From: Phoronis australis
Lineage: Eukaryota; Phoronida; Phoronidae
Assembly: GCA_002633005.1 (NCBI GenBank)
Contig: NMRA01001016.1
Location: forward strand, 1 to 62,067
DNA: 62,067 nucleotides
Direction of reading: 5' to 3'
Below, piece after piece: positions 1-13,829 of this stretch. The translations under genes and the position numbers were made by a program. The notes under the pieces are model-generated. The model was not told where the DNA came from and searched no databases. It saw nothing but the letters and a program-made list of their open reading frames with translations. The first letter of the stretch is position 1; every line of letters begins with the position of its first letter.

Positions 1-3000
1 TCCTGTTGTGGGTGAGTCAGTCAGATTTAGAGGACCGGCGGTCATGTTGTTTCTCACCCGTGTGTAAGACCTAATGCTAGATTTTTCAAATGCAAGACTA
101 CAGGCCTATAGCAATTTGGTCCCACTTCCTCAAAAGGCTCTGCCCGTCAGTGAGGAAACCTGCAAGTGGTTTATTGCAGGAGTAAAGGGTCATGGAACAT
201 CTAAAAAGGACAGAGTTCATTGAAAGGTAAGCCTGAATTTGTTGAGTGGGAGTAACTAGTTCGAAAATGCCTTTTAAACAGAGATCCGCCAATCCGAAAT
301 AAGCTGTAAGAATGGCAAAGCTAAGATGATGAATCAACTAATTTCCCTGGGGAAACGTATGTGGCACCGGGTATTTTCAGATCTCATTACTACTGCGCGT
401 GGCAACAGATGATATTTGTTTGAGTTCAGTGAACTAAAAATGTTTCTTTACAACAGATTCTCACACAACACAACACTCAAACTGCGACACAACCTGTCTA
501 ACTGGCAAAGTCCAAAGACGTAGGCCTAATCCTCCGACTAACTGTTTTGAACTCATGCTGCAGTTTCTCGACACTTCCGGTGAGTAGCGCTACCTTTCGG
601 GTGATTGTGAATCCGTTTCAGTGCGGGGCGCAGGCCGGGCGGCCAGTGAGTCCAACGAATAACGGTCGTAAGGACATGCCGCGGAGATGGAGCACACTTT
701 CTGGTGCAAATTTCGGTCGCTTTCTTATAATTTCAGTTTAAAGCTCCATTGTCAGTACACATAAGGCGAAAAAAAATGGAACGGGATCAGTATCGCCCGT
801 GACTGAGGCAAAACTCGCCTATGGCCTGACTGCCGACTCGACTCGTCGAGGCCGACGAAAAGTTCATGACACAGCCCTTGTCAAAGTTATGATTACTTCG
901 ACTGAGAAATCTTTCCCATCCCCCTTCCGCAAAATGTTTTTCGGCCGTAACACCGATATTGTCCATTTACTAGGGTACAAAGTAAGTAACCGGGCATGGC
1001 TATGTAGGCCTACGAGTATGCAAACCGACTCTGAGTAGCCTAGTACTTCTGTATCAATACTAATAGTTGGCGATTGGCTTGATTCCTCCCCTATTGCACA
1101 ACAATTGAACATAACGTCAAATTACAATCACCTGCCAACCAACTATTTTTCTTTAGGTCTGTTTCATTCATTGAAAAAACAGAAGAGTGCAGTTTGATAC
1201 CTCGAGTCATTACCCGGCGATAGATTGTTGAGAAGTTCGACAGTGCAAATACAGCAATTTGAAATGGTTTTCAGAATAAGAGTCATAGCACAAAAAGGTC
1301 ATGCATGAAATAGTGTAAAGGAAGGGTCTAGCTAAGAGAGAACGTCCATAAATTCATTTCCCGTTGAACTCCTAATAGGCGATGACTCACTTAGAATATG
1401 ATATTTAATTAATGAACGAATTGACAAACTCAGCATACCTCTACTATAGTTGGAATTAGGAACTAAGCATTATTTCCGGCTTAATGATGTGGCATACAAT
1501 TCTGTATGCATTATTCAAAGTGGTCTTCTGTCACTGAATCAGAAATCAAACTTTTTACCTGGTGTTTTTACAGTTTTTTCGTAAAGGTTTTGAATTTCTA
1601 TTGATATCAAAGCATTTTTCTTTTAGTTTCAAATTTCAGGAAACGTCCTGGTCAACTGCTTGTCATTTCGTCAATTTTTCTCCAACAGGGAAAAACATGG
1701 CAAGATTTAGGCCTAGCACATTTCCCTTATATGGAAATGTGACCTTTGACGTTTGATCTAGATGTTGACTGGGCAATTCTTTGAGCGCATTCGCTCATAT
1801 ATATCAATAGGGGCGGAAAATTTGAAAACTGGGTTGGGATTATAGGGTTTGTATTTCAATTCGTCTGTGTTTCAAAAATAGTGAATCTGATGATTTTTAA
1901 GAAATTCTTACAATATTTAAAGTGAACAACTCTCACGCCCGCATTCACAAGAATTTGATTCGTCACGATAGGTTTAATATACTTTTACGAGTTTTCACGT
2001 TCCAGGCCTCTTTAAGGGAAAACGCCCAATCCCTTGGGGTAAAACGCCTAAGGGTATTGTCCCTGGTCGCAGATTATGAGCAAAAATTAAAAAAAAGTTT
2101 ATTCAAGTTTAAACTACTTTAGTAAAAATAATAATAGTGTGAACGTAGTAATATGCCAATAACGATATAACGGGGACATATTTATCACAGTATTTGGTAT
2201 GCCATTAAATAATGATCTATGCACTATTGCCACAGCTTTACGATATTAAAACATATTCCAATCATCCAGTCAGTGCAATTGTCGTTCGGAAAAGAGTAAA
2301 CATCCAGAATACCTTGTGACTCAAGTAACAGTGTGACCCATTACGGGAACGTGTTGGTGGCAGTCAAAACGTCTGGCGTCACGTCTCGTCAACCCATAGA
2401 CCAATAAGTCAATACACTTTTCATTAAGTGATGGTTTTTATTAATTTCTAATTCTGGGAGAAGTGACTATCTGCGACGCCACAGACAAATCGGCCTAGGT
2501 TCTGCTACGTGTTTGTCGCGGCGACGACGTCAGGCGCGTGCTGGTATGTATAGTCTGTTTGCTCTTGATCTACAAGAAAAATGCAATTTGAATAAGTTTT
2601 TTAAGCGTCTCTCCACCATACTGCTCTAGTGTTTTTTTTCCGTAATAATGGACATATTTTGTTAAAAACGTGTATTCAAATCGCATAACCATTGATAATC
2701 TTGGTATTGGGTCGGGTGAAAGGCTTCCTGTAGGGTATGACGCTTAGCCTGGGCGCTTTGCTCTATTCTCAGTAGGCGTTTGGCCTCAAGACACCGAGTC
2801 ATGAAAGCTACAATATCAATTTAATTTGGGTTGAGAATGTGCGAATTCTTTTCACGGCATGTTGTATGTTATTTATGAAGGATTGTTGTCCACCAAGATC
2901 ACACAGTAATGATGTCGGTGTAACAGTGGCACGCGTATTCATAATTAGATAATTTACTTCTTGGAGAAAAGGCATAAAAATCCCCATGTTTAGTATCCTC

Positions 3001-3258
3001 AAAAACAAAAATTGAATTAGGCCATTTTCTTTCGTAAAATTTGCTGCACAATATTCTTTATCTGGCCTGATTGGATTCCGTTTCCAATATCAGCCAAAGT
3101 ACCAGCGTAGACTCGAGAAAATGCTTCAGAGTTCAATGGGTGGAAATGGAATCTTATTACGGTAAGGAGTATTATGGGTGTAAAGACCTAATTAATTTTT
3201 CGTTTATACCCAACCAAACAGGGCAAAATGCTGCTTCAACTAGCACTAGAACACAGTA
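1..3258. other. Gene-free left flank
   Basis: No exon, domain or RNA gene could be supported. All open frames are short (about 100 codons or less) and carry no recognisable motif. The DNA is A+T-rich with many dispersed copies of a TAGGCCTA-like word, which is also scattered over the rest of the window. It probably consists of intergenic DNA and decayed repeats. Confidence 0.5.
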
Positions 3259-3686
3259 TTACCGGGATTTTCCGTGGATAAGCCCATGGGCGTGTATTCG
3301 GAAAATGAGAAATTCCAGACACCAAATAAACGTCCGTGTGTTTATTCGGAAGAAGGGGCGTATAAACGAAAAGTCATAGGTTTCCTGGCAGTTTTTACTT
3401 TAAAATGTGTTTTTAAATTTTATGTAAATAAATGCATAGTTTGCCAGCACATTGTTCGTTTTTGTAAATGATAAATGCTCCACAAAACTGAATTTGTGAC
3501 TAAAAGTTGACAATTAGCGGGCATTTAAGAGGAAATTTTCCGAATAAACACCCCACTATCTGGACACTTGACACCAGAAGTTGTTACACCAAATATACGG
3601 CCATGGGCGTTTATTCGGCATAATTTTCCGAATAAGCGTCCATGGGCGTTTCATCGGGTGAGCTTATCTACGGAAAACCCCGTTAT
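3259..3686. mobile_element. Foldback MITE-like element
   Basis: The two ends form an imperfect inverted repeat of about 25 bp: the left end carries ACCGGGATTTTCCGTGG, and the right end reads ACGGGGTTTTCCGTAG on the opposite strand. The interior repeats the word GGGCGTTTATTCGG several times in both orientations (near 3288, 3338, 3536, 3602 and 3630), so the whole unit could fold on itself. There is no coding capacity. I could not settle a target-site duplication, so the superfamily is open. Confidence 0.6.
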
Positions 3687-4382
3687 CTACAAACGTTCTT
3701 GGTTACAATACGCTGTTGAGCAAATAGAGGCGTGAAGTGAAGTGGGCGCTTGTGCGCGTTTCGCACGTGTTTTATGGTTTTAACAGACGTGGACGTTTAA
3801 TACCGACTGGACTGGATATCTTGCCCCACCCATCGTAACGACAGTATAATCCCCACAAGGCAGTATCTCCAATCTTGGAAACAACTGCCGCTCCGCTATC
3901 CCTGTTTTTCTGTAATTATTCGTTCTGGAGGTTTTCCTGATGTCAGAACCAATCGTCGCACCTTTTCTGTTTTGAAATGATTTATTTTTGTAAACTACCT
4001 CTTGCAGGGAGTGAGGGGGCAATCAGATGGCACCAGTTGTATTTCACCTTTCGTAATTATACGAGTATACTTTCATTTTCAGATAATCCACCTTTCTCGA
4101 GGGAGGGGGCTGTGGGGGCACCTGGAACCATTGTCACTCTTTTTATATAATGCAGCACAAGTCACGAATTGTTGCCCGACAGGCCGGGATCGAGTCGGCG
4201 AGAGGTGGGAAAAATAGCAAACCGGTCAGCAAATTTTTGATTGACCGGCAGCAGACCCGTGTATTGTCGATTTCACCGAGTGCCCGGATTTCAATGCATA
4301 TTCCACTCCTACCTTTTCTCTGCCAATAAACCATTACCAACGTCACAAATTTATCGTTGTCGGCTCTTTCCGTTAGTCTTAA

Positions 4383-4705
4383 GCCCTGTCCAGACGAATC
4401 TGTTTTCATTTTGAAAACGCATTTTTTATTTTATTGCGTCGCCAAAAAGTTCTCTGTCCATACCATTCCGTTTTCGTAAGGTTTATAAAGTTTTCTATCT
4501 ATACCAAATACGATCGAAAATGCAAATTATTCTTCAGCGTTTTCAAAAACTCCTTTCACAATATGACCAGGAGGTTGGCCATGGTTTTCGAAAAGTTTCG
4601 TTTTGTCTGTCCACGCGAATACAGCGATTATGGCGATTTAAAACATGTGGCGATTCCGCTAGTGCGTACAAGCGCTTTCAAATATTTTCGATTTTGGTTG
4701 TCCAT
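4383..4705. repeat. CGTTTTC-rich MITE-like block, copy A
   Basis: The block starts GCCCTGTCCAGACGAATC and is rich in GAAAACGC and GTTTTCAAAAAC words with repeated TCTGTCCA/GTCCACGCG motifs. This composition is typical of non-autonomous hAT-like elements in many animal genomes. A matching block lies at 54922-55250 inside copy B, so the insertion predates the duplication of the larger unit. Confidence 0.5.
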
Positions 4706-5053
4706 TTCAGTTGATAGGTAACATAAGCAATTTAAAAAAATTCGTATTTGCCGACTGCGTGTAATCTAAATCGGTCACCAGAACTTGGCGACCACATATC
4801 CGACCAAAGTGACGACCGCAATGGAACACAACTCCATGTCCAAATATCAAACGCTTCTCTACGACGCTAATGACCATGTGCACGCGCGGCACTCAGGGTC
4901 ATGTCACAATGAAATGTTTACTTGTGGTTAAAAACAAACTTCATGCATCACTTAGCTCAATTAGTGTTTGCTAACAAGAAATTTATGCGTTTTGCATTAA
5001 CACATAATTGGCCTGCATTATGTATTTAAGTGTTTAAAACCACCATTTTCTTT

Positions 5054-5430
5054 GTTTTGACAAATGACTGTTTTGTCAGCATCACTAAACCTTACTTTAC
5101 GGCACTGCATATCACAATCGAGAATTCCACATTCCAAAAAACGAGAAAATAGAAGAAAGGCGAATTCAATGAAAAGCTTTTTTGTACCTTCACGAATAAT
5201 AGTGTTACGTATAAACGTACCCAACGCCAATGTGTTATGACCATCAACACGCGAGTTTCTTGTACAAACTTATACCATATCCCGCTTCTCGGTGTCCCGC
5301 GAGAAAGCGAAAAGAGTCACAGCTTGGTCAAGCATTAAGTTGTCACTGACCAAGAGCTTCCATAAATGAACACCTCGCTTTTCCTTATCATACCCTTAAC
5401 CCCAGGAAAACCAGAGGTTGACAACTGAAC
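5054..5430. repeat. Sub-repeat present three times in the window
   Basis: This part of copy A starts near CAGCATCACTAAACCTT and has relatives at 55610-55985 (inside copy B) and at 42835-43160 (inside a TRPC intron). The third copy is much more diverged. The segment therefore seems able to disperse on its own or to derive from a mobile element. No coding potential is seen. Confidence 0.7.
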
Positions 5431-6961
5431 ACAATCGATGATGACCAATGCTGTGATGGGTTAGTCCGATTTTATGTAGCATGTAGCGACCAATAATTGC
5501 TCATAACTCGAGATCAGCTAATTAAGATATCGCCGGATAGTGTTTTCAGGTGTTCTAATTTGGCAGCTGGTCAACTGGTGGTGTTGTTTCTTATAGTGTT
5601 TTTTATATGAAATTGCTGGTTTTAAACGCTTTAATACATTGGTCTGTACACAATAACAGTTTATACCAATACACGTACAGATGACTTCAATGTTTTTCAG
5701 TCGTTTACAAGAACACATTACAAATGAAAATATCCCAAATTACAAATTTTACAAAAAAACAAACAAAACAATAGCCAATGTTACTACCCTGATTTCTCGG
5801 AATACACTTATGCAACCACCTCACTTGGAGCAAATGTGTTCAAGAAGTGTTAAATAAAATTGCAAAAATATGTGGAAAATTATCATGAAAATTTGAAATT
5901 CTTCTCATACAAAACACTACTTTTGCTATACTAATCACACATTTCACCCCATCGCAAGTATGTAAATGTTTGATGGGTATTCAACAATTACAATCTCCTA
6001 AAACTTAGTTGTATTTGTCAAGGTGACTGTCTGAAACATAAACATGTCGCATTTCTTTCACTCAAGGCATTATTAAAATGTCTGAACCTTCTGTCTGTTG
6101 ATGACTTGTTCATACTGTCCTGTTTCAAATTAGTATGTAAATCATCTAATCCTCTGCCGCCAATCCTTTCGGGTTTTCCAGCAATTACAAACACCTCCTG
6201 GAGGTAGTACACTCCAACCCTTTAATTACAGATGTCAAAATTTTACCTCTCGTAGTGTCTATACCAGTTAACAGGTTCAAATGTTTCCGCCCACACATTA
6301 CCTTATAAACAACAAGTTAACGTCCCGCAATACCCATGCCAATTTAAATGTCCAAGTGCTCCCGCACACACCTTCCATTCTAATACATGTAACCAACAGT
6401 TTTCTGCAAATATCCGGTAAGCTATAGTTAAAATTCACATTCACTGTAGCGTTGATGTTAGTTAGTTACTCTGAATAGTGCGAAATACAATATTGTCACA
6501 AATGAATTACTTATTTGTAATTATGTATTGTAGATATGTTCAGTTAGGACTTTCATTTCTTTATAAACCACTAAAACGTAAGAGTATCATCTGTTTTCTG
6601 CTCCTAATTTCCAAGCAATTGAGAAAGTGAATTATTCCATACATGTATGAGTTCGGTAGGAAATCTCCGACAATTTGACATAAATCGTAGCTAGGATTTG
6701 TCCTCCGGTTACAGAAAACGGTTTTAAAACGCACTAATCAGAAAAAGAATGTAAAATATGGATGGTACTGATCCAGAAATAAGCCCTAAATCGAGAATCA
6801 TGAAATAGATAAAGTGTCACAAACTTGGCTCGAATTTTCCCTTGTCACGACAGCAATAGATAAAGGAGATCGATGGTCACGTGAGTATTTGATAAGCAAA
6901 TTTCATGATCATGCGACTATATGATTAGCAAATTGTTTTCTGAGAAATGCGTTTTATATAT

Positions 6962-7030
6962 GTTTGCGTGTGCGTGTGCTCGTGTATGCGTGTGTGTGTG
7001 CGTGCGAGCGCGCGCGCGTGTATGTGCGCA
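6962..7030. repeat. TG/CG-rich microsatellite in copy A
   Basis: Alternating purine-pyrimidine run of GTGTGCGTGTG and GCGCGCGCG type. A shorter, more interrupted version stands at the matching place in copy B (57498-57552), so the tract was present before the two copies separated. Confidence 0.8.
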
Positions 7031-10000
7031 AATTTGTAGCAAGTGTTTTTTGTATGGTGAACACAGATGCAAGAGAAACAGCTTGAGTTATTGCCTAATA
7101 GATAAGTATCTTGAATTTTGTTCTTGCAAATCGTGAAAGACCAGCAACGGAGTGGGTGTCCATCTTCTCTAGAACTGATGAGGATATTTTATTTTCATTA
7201 ATGATTCTAGAAATGTGAAAATGTAACAGTGACTTGCCGCGATTTATTAGTAAAATGAAGTCGGTATAGGATTGTAGTTGCGACAAGAAAGTTTCCATAG
7301 AGATCTAGGCCCATTTGCATAAAAGTTATACGCCGTATAGCAACACTGACAATGCATGATCACGCGTCACGTGTTATTGTTGAACAATGCACCTGACGAC
7401 ATGCAACAATCCAACTTAGTCCAGCGGATAATTTTGAAGTTTTATGCAACCCAGCCCTGGCGAACAAGAATTTATACGTGATCTGTTGTTAAGGTTGCGA
7501 TAGCATATGAATTTGTTTTGAAAATAAAAACAGTGTGGATGTTGGCAGTGTAAAACCTTGTAATCTATTTTCCAGCCGTATATATTAAGAGTGTCTTCAA
7601 GCAGAAGTATTTTAATAATTTGCCTACATGGACAACGTAGTGTGAGTTGGTGATTATTCTTAAGACCAGTTTCTGAAGGAATTGTAGTCTGTTAACATTT
7701 TTAAAAGCCTACCATATTGTGATGCCAAATTTAGTGAGTGTGGATTAAAAACGAGTAACTCGTTGTCAGAGCGAACAAAGGCAGAATGTTTCTTGAGTTT
7801 ATTCAATACTCGGAGTACGCCACAGATTTGTTCAATTTTTCCCACCAGATTAATATGTTCTGACCAGGATGAAGAGTCGTCAAACGTAAGTCTCAAGATT
7901 CACCCCTAACTCTCGCTGATTGTCTTGGTAGCCTAAGATTTTAGCTGTTTTTACCGTCCAGGGACAACCTAATGGCACCCGTGCTGTAATTTCGTTTATA
8001 TACTTTTGTATATTAATTAGTTTTGCGTAAACGTGGACAAGATTTAAGTCACAAACGCATAACGCGGGGGAACGGGGGGGGGGGGCAGTTANGGGGGGGC
8101 TCAGTTACACCCTGATTCGGGAAATTGGTGTCGTGGGAGGATGAAATTGGTGGGAAAAAAAGAAACCCGTTCAGGCGAATTTATCATATGCCACTTCGAG
8201 CAAGGAAATCCAGACACAGTTATGTCATAGGTTAACTCTCCAATTTTTTCAGTTTGGGATTGATTTCCTGTACTCGCCAGGCTTGACCGTTCAGGTCCCG
8301 TGCTCAGATTCCGTCGATATTTTGTTCCACGCGCTAACTACAATTTCACTTATAGATTTCCAGGAAGTGAGAATCAAGCGGTCGATAACAACACTGGGTT
8401 TACCAGTAATTAATAATTGAAAATTGTCTGTACACCAGTCTTTAGCAACCGTAATTCTAACAGAAATACTATTGCAATCTCATCACTCATCCGAGTTCTA
8501 CCCGGTTGGTTGTCAATCCGTTGAATGAATAAAATTCTGGCGAATTTCAGTACTTCAGAAAGATCGTTCAGTCATGCGTGAGGCGTTACAGGACATATGT
8601 GGAGGAGAATATGAATTAGGCGTAACACCTGGAACAATAACTGGCGTGCAATTAGCGCGTCACCATGCAGATGTCATGTCAAATGCTTAATCTATTTGAA
8701 AAATTACTTTTTCATTACACTTTGCCGTGAATTTTAAAGAATTTAAACTTTGGATAAAATTACTGGTAACTTCACCGCGACAATAAGCATATAGGGGCGC
8801 ATAAATGCCCTGGTGCATGAAAACAGGCGATTAATAAGCACTTGTGCGCTCGTGCATACGATGCAACACAATTTGTATGTAGGTCTGGCGGCGTCATCAC
8901 AATTGTACCTCCTGAGATGACCAAACAAGACCAACAGAGGAACTTGGATAAAATTGTTAAATGGTTGGATATTTTAGTCAATCAGTATAAAACTCCAATA
9001 CATATTAAGCCCGAGAACAATTTTCGTTCTAGCGAAGTGACGGTTTGTAGTTGCGGTCAGGCCTGAGTTGACTAAATGGAAGCACTTATGTTAAGTGATG
9101 AGAAACAAAATCTGGTACCAGGAAACCAATGTTTACAACCACTGTAACTAGCGAAATTCATGCAGCTCTATCCACGCGATTAGATGTCCGTTTATATGTA
9201 ATATGCTAGCCACTGAACACCGGGTCTTGGCAGTCACCAAGCGCCATCTGTGAGCGCACGCACAACCGATAAGTACAAGCAGAATGGCAAGGGAGATGCC
9301 ATGCGTCACCGCATCACAAACGGATGAAGTATTACTTGGGATCATTGAAAGCCTAGCCTTGACTGACTTCTAGGCAGTGTAAAACCAACATAGTTTTCCG
9401 AGACCTTTCAGTGATTTGGCGCAACATAGGCATTTGGCAGATTAGTTTTGGCTTGGAAGAAATACGTTAGGAAGGAACAGTAAACGAATTTGTTAGGGAA
9501 CTCGGTCGACTTCATTTGCGGGTACTGACGGATGGCTCAATAGGGCTATTTTTAGGTTGGACTTAGTGAGCATCCGACTTTTTACTTAAGACTGTGAACT
9601 TTAGACGTTGATGGAGTACAGGTATGCGTTGCATGTAGAACTTCCGTGGATCATGGGACAGTTGGTAAGTACCTTGAAATATGCCGATGTGCTACTAACT
9701 CGTGTGAATGACTCACGGCAAGCCAATAATGGTCTATATGATGTAACGGTCACGCCTATATAGTCGTAAGGTGGTTACGCTGTCACAGCTGAAGCCGGTC
9801 AAGCATGATGTTGTCTATCGTTTTTTCTTTGAGTAGGCCAGTTGTATTTTGTCCTTTCCGCTCGAAAGCACAGAGTCAACCACCACCCGAATAAAAGCGA
9901 AAAACCTTCACTGACCACGTAAATAATTATACTTGGCCGTTGTAACACCTTTTGAAGCCCTTTACCTGAAACCCACGAGGGTAAACGTTTGAGAATGGTG

Positions 10001-10670
10001 AGTCAGAGTCGAGGTAACCAAGGTATTTTCCGTTAGTTATTAAGGACACTTATAATTGCACTAAGATAATGACTTACAGAGTCGTGATCCGGCGCGGTGT
10101 TCAATTTGCATTTCTGTCGCGGATGCTTGTCCACAAGTTCCCATGCAAGGGAGATAAGGGAAGTAGGACGATCAGCCAGCTCCAAAGCAGAGAATATAGA
10201 TATATACACGTGGATTGACAGACAGGTAGTTTATTGGGTACAATATTCGAACCAGAAGACTAGGCTAGAAACAGAAAGGTTTGGGAGCCGCTTTTATGAA
10301 GCCCACCATAATTAAAAGGTATTGTAACGAAAGAATAGTGCTAAAGCCAAGATGGCTAGGAAATTAAACATTGTGGATAATTAAATAAAAATAACCGTAA
10401 ACAACATGCCCTGTAATATTAAAACTAATTGCATGAGCTAGTTTTATTGTAGAAAAACAAAGTAATTACAGTTCAGTCATCTGTCAAGTGTGAGATTTAA
10501 AAAAATGTGAGATGGCAGAAACAATTGGCGAATGTAATGAAATCCGTAACACGGTTATTAAAAAATCCTTCTGATGAACAACTAAATCAATTTGTGCTGT
10601 GCATTCTACGTTAGTCCGAGAATCCCTGAAATGCGTTATTTTTTTAGAACGATTAATGGTTATCCACTGC

Positions 10671-13600
10671 CAGGGCCGTAGGAAGCGGAGGACCGGGGGA
10701 GGGGGCACGGCCCCCCAAAAATTTTCATCCGTCAGGATTAAATTGTTGAAACCGAAATAAGCTTGGGGCCGGGGACAGTCGAGAAAATAAAAACTGCGAA
10801 ATACCTATAAGAGAGAAAATTCAAGAGAACATTAACAACTCTGCATCAGTGCATGGTTTACCTTTTGAGGACCCTGGCCAGGACATTGTCGTTAGGGTCT
10901 CCGCTTTTGCACCACAGGTCGTCTAAACGCACACATATATTTCGAAAAATCGAGAAAATTTGTAAAGCGAAGCTTTTGCGGAGCGTACTTATTTACTGGA
11001 TGTTTAAATTCAAAAAGTCAATTTTGCGAATGCAAAACTATTTTTTTCCAGAGGCCCCTATCTGTCGAGGGATAACGGAAACAACTTCGCTTTATTTTTT
11101 TTCTCGAAACTGTATACCACTTGAGAAAAATTGATCATCTGACAGATAACATCAATTGCTACGCATTTCCTGATATTTGAAAATATAAATATTTTCATAT
11201 TTAGGGGGCCTGCCCTTGAAGGAGGCCATCGATGACATTCAAATGGCCACCTTTTTGTGTTTTTCTTGAAAAATTCTTAAGGGGCCGCTGACAGAGAAAG
11301 GGCCCAATGTTGGAATCGATTACCTCTGTTTTCATGTTTTTGTGAAATCATGCAAGCGGCTTTCATGTGGAAGGAGGTCACTCCCTGCATCGTTTTGGGA
11401 CCACACGACGGTGGAATGAACTGTCACTCTTTTTTCCAAGCTTAATAATGTTTAGCCTTTCATCTTAAGGTGCCCCATTTCAGCCGGTACCCTCTCTCGG
11501 TGGAGCAGTTCGGGGGAAATGTCACTTTGTCCCTCTATATATGTATATCTGACACTGCCAAGTATTCACGAGGGAAGTTGAGGTTCCAAATTCATCAAAA
11601 AAATACCCAAAACGTTCGTGCACAGCACAGCCATTCGACCCAAACAACGAAAAATGTGAAAAAATACAGTAGAATTGCCGCCATTGAAAGGGTGGAATTT
11701 TAAAGACCACTACTTGTGAATTATTCAAAAGGTCTATTTCCGATGGTTAGCTATAAAATAATGATACCGTTTCCCGTAATATCATGAGAATAGTATCTCG
11801 TTTGAAGATGGTTACTATGAATTGTTTGTAAGGAATTCCCACATGTGGAAAAAATACTGCTGTCTAGGCTACTATTTGTAATGAACGTGTACATGATGAA
11901 ATGGGTACTCAAAGAACTCTCGCAGTCATAAACAAAGATTTCAGCTTTTTTTGTCAGTGTGTACCTCTGAAATGAGCAAAAATACACCTTAATACGAATG
12001 CCCCAACTCCCATATTCCCCCGCTTAAGTCTGCGAGCATGCATTCGGAAATTGCTTATAACATTCCGTTTTGATAAACAAATTCTTTGGTTTCTGACTTA
12101 CTTGTTTATGTATCTACGAAAATCGATAGATTCATTATGATTTTTGACAATTAGAAGCTAATTTTGTACGAATTGATGATGTTTCAGTGAATTTAATTGT
12201 AGCCTGAAGTTGGAAAAACTCAATAACCCGATCATAAATAGTTAAGTACTTAGACGATTTTTGCATATCTAAAATAACTCTCAAAGTCATTGATGAAATT
12301 CGGACACACAAACGTTTTAAAAATCCTTAAATGAATAAAATTAAACTCATTGATTGGAAAGGTTGTCTTTGCACTTCCTTGGTGTTTTTAGTTTCCAGTA
12401 GTAATGAGTAGGCGGATAGGCGGTACTTCAGTTTTTTAACGGCAGGCCTAGGTCCACTAGGCCTCTAAATTTTTGGAAAGGGATGAGGCAAAAATCTACC
12501 CAGCAAAAGGGCTTTGGAATTAGCAGACCTGTTACCAGCAATAGGGACGTGTGTCACAGCAATTTTGGTACACGCCTGCAGGCACCTTGTCAATATATGA
12601 ATAACCCTTCCCTGGCCGGGGCAAACAGTACCAAATTTCATCATATAGTATACAGATGTATAATTCTGTATGAATGCTTGACTAACTTCCCAGCAACTGA
12701 GGAACCCATATTCTAAACTATGTGTAGCCTAGCAACTAATCTTTTGGATCATTGAAACTATTTTCCTGTTGATTTAATTGGTCAAAATTATATGTTTGAC
12801 TTCTCCGCGGTCCATGTTCCTTTTTACTATTATATAACAACCAAATTAATTGGTATTAGAAATTAAGTAGTTGACTAATTTGTAGTCTAATTAATTAATT
12901 AATTGACCGGTTAGTACACAAAGGATTTCATTATTACACTGTGTAATTTTGCATTGTATGTAACATTGTTGGGTTTTTATCATTAAAAACATCAGATATG
13001 CAAAATATTAATTATTTATGAATATTTTTCTTTTTCTTTTGGTATTATCGTACACCATCAAGACTTCATTAAGAGCCATCTAATAATATTACTCTGATGC
13101 AGATCGGCTGAAAAAAACGGCGGAGTTGCGCGACAATAAATAAGGTGACACTTTTTATGTTTGGCCTAGGGTTGAAATATATATTTGTTTGGCCTAGATA
13201 CACATTCTTGGTGTTCAAGTGCTTCTTGATCATATGAACATAATGGTTAGAAAACTGTAAACTCTTTTAAGAGTTTAAAATTTTTAAAAAAAATATTGTA
13301 ATACATCCCAATGGCTTTACGTTTCGTCGGTCAGCAAGGCAGCGATTGCCGGCTTCTCGAAAAATACGAAATTGCAAGCAGATGGACCTCGGGGTTTGAC
13401 GATGTAGATTCCTCCCATAGCCCTTTATTCCACAGTAGCTAAGAAACAGCACCAGAACAAATGACTCATTGTAAGCAACTGCACGTATACTGATGAAACA
13501 CTGAGGAAATTCCTCAAAAACAACAAATTTTCGGATATATCATAGGCGCATTAGCTTAAACGAGCACTAACACGACACTATAAATTTGTTACGTAAGTAA

Positions 13601-13829
13601 AGTTAGCTTTCATATCAACGAAGAGAAAAATCGAAAAAGATAAATTAAAGGAGAATTATGTGGCATTAGACTTAAAAACGCACGAGACCGAGTTCCGGGG
13701 CAGGGGGTATAGGCTCTCTCGCGATATCCCAGGCGACCGGCAGTGGCGCTGCGCACTAAGACTCCGTTTCCGTCGTCTGCTCCACTGTGCAATGAAGAAA
13801 ATTACATCAATTTTTAAAGAAAATGAAAC
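10671..13829. other. Gene-poor stretch
   Basis: No gene is supported. The left end begins with CAGGGCCGTAGGAAGCGG and a run of G and C, which looks like a transposon terminus set directly against the end of the 7-kb repeat. The remainder is A+T-rich with a few TTAATTAATTAATTAA-like runs near 12890. Open frames are short and lack motifs. Confidence 0.4.

Larger units (their letters stand above)
3908..10670. repeat. Copy A of a ~7-kb direct repeat
   Basis: This block is repeated in the same orientation at 54450-61685. Long colinear stretches match at roughly 90% by eye, with scattered indels. Both copies begin at TTCTGTAATTATTCGTT and end near TTAATGGTTATCC. No open frame of convincing length is shared, so it looks non-coding. 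It contains a CGTTTTC-rich MITE-like block, a TG/CG-rich microsatellite near 6962-7030 and a G-run with one N near 8070-8092. The right edge abuts a CAGGGCCGTAGG repeat start at 10671. It could be a segmental duplication or two copies of one large non-autonomous element. Confidence 0.9.

Noticed and set aside
6921-7136. Open frame over the TG/CG microsatellite
   Set aside because: Its Cys/Val/Arg runs are the translation of the repeat, and the frame is not kept in copy B.
8842-9066. Coding region in copy A
   Set aside because: Copy B has frame-changing indels in the corresponding stretch (about 59890-60090), so coding constraint is not supported.
3908-10670. Terminal inverted repeats of the 7-kb unit
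   Set aside because: The start (ATTATTCGTTCT) and the complement of the end (ATTAATCGTTCT) look alike in copy A, but copy B does not keep the match, so it may be chance.
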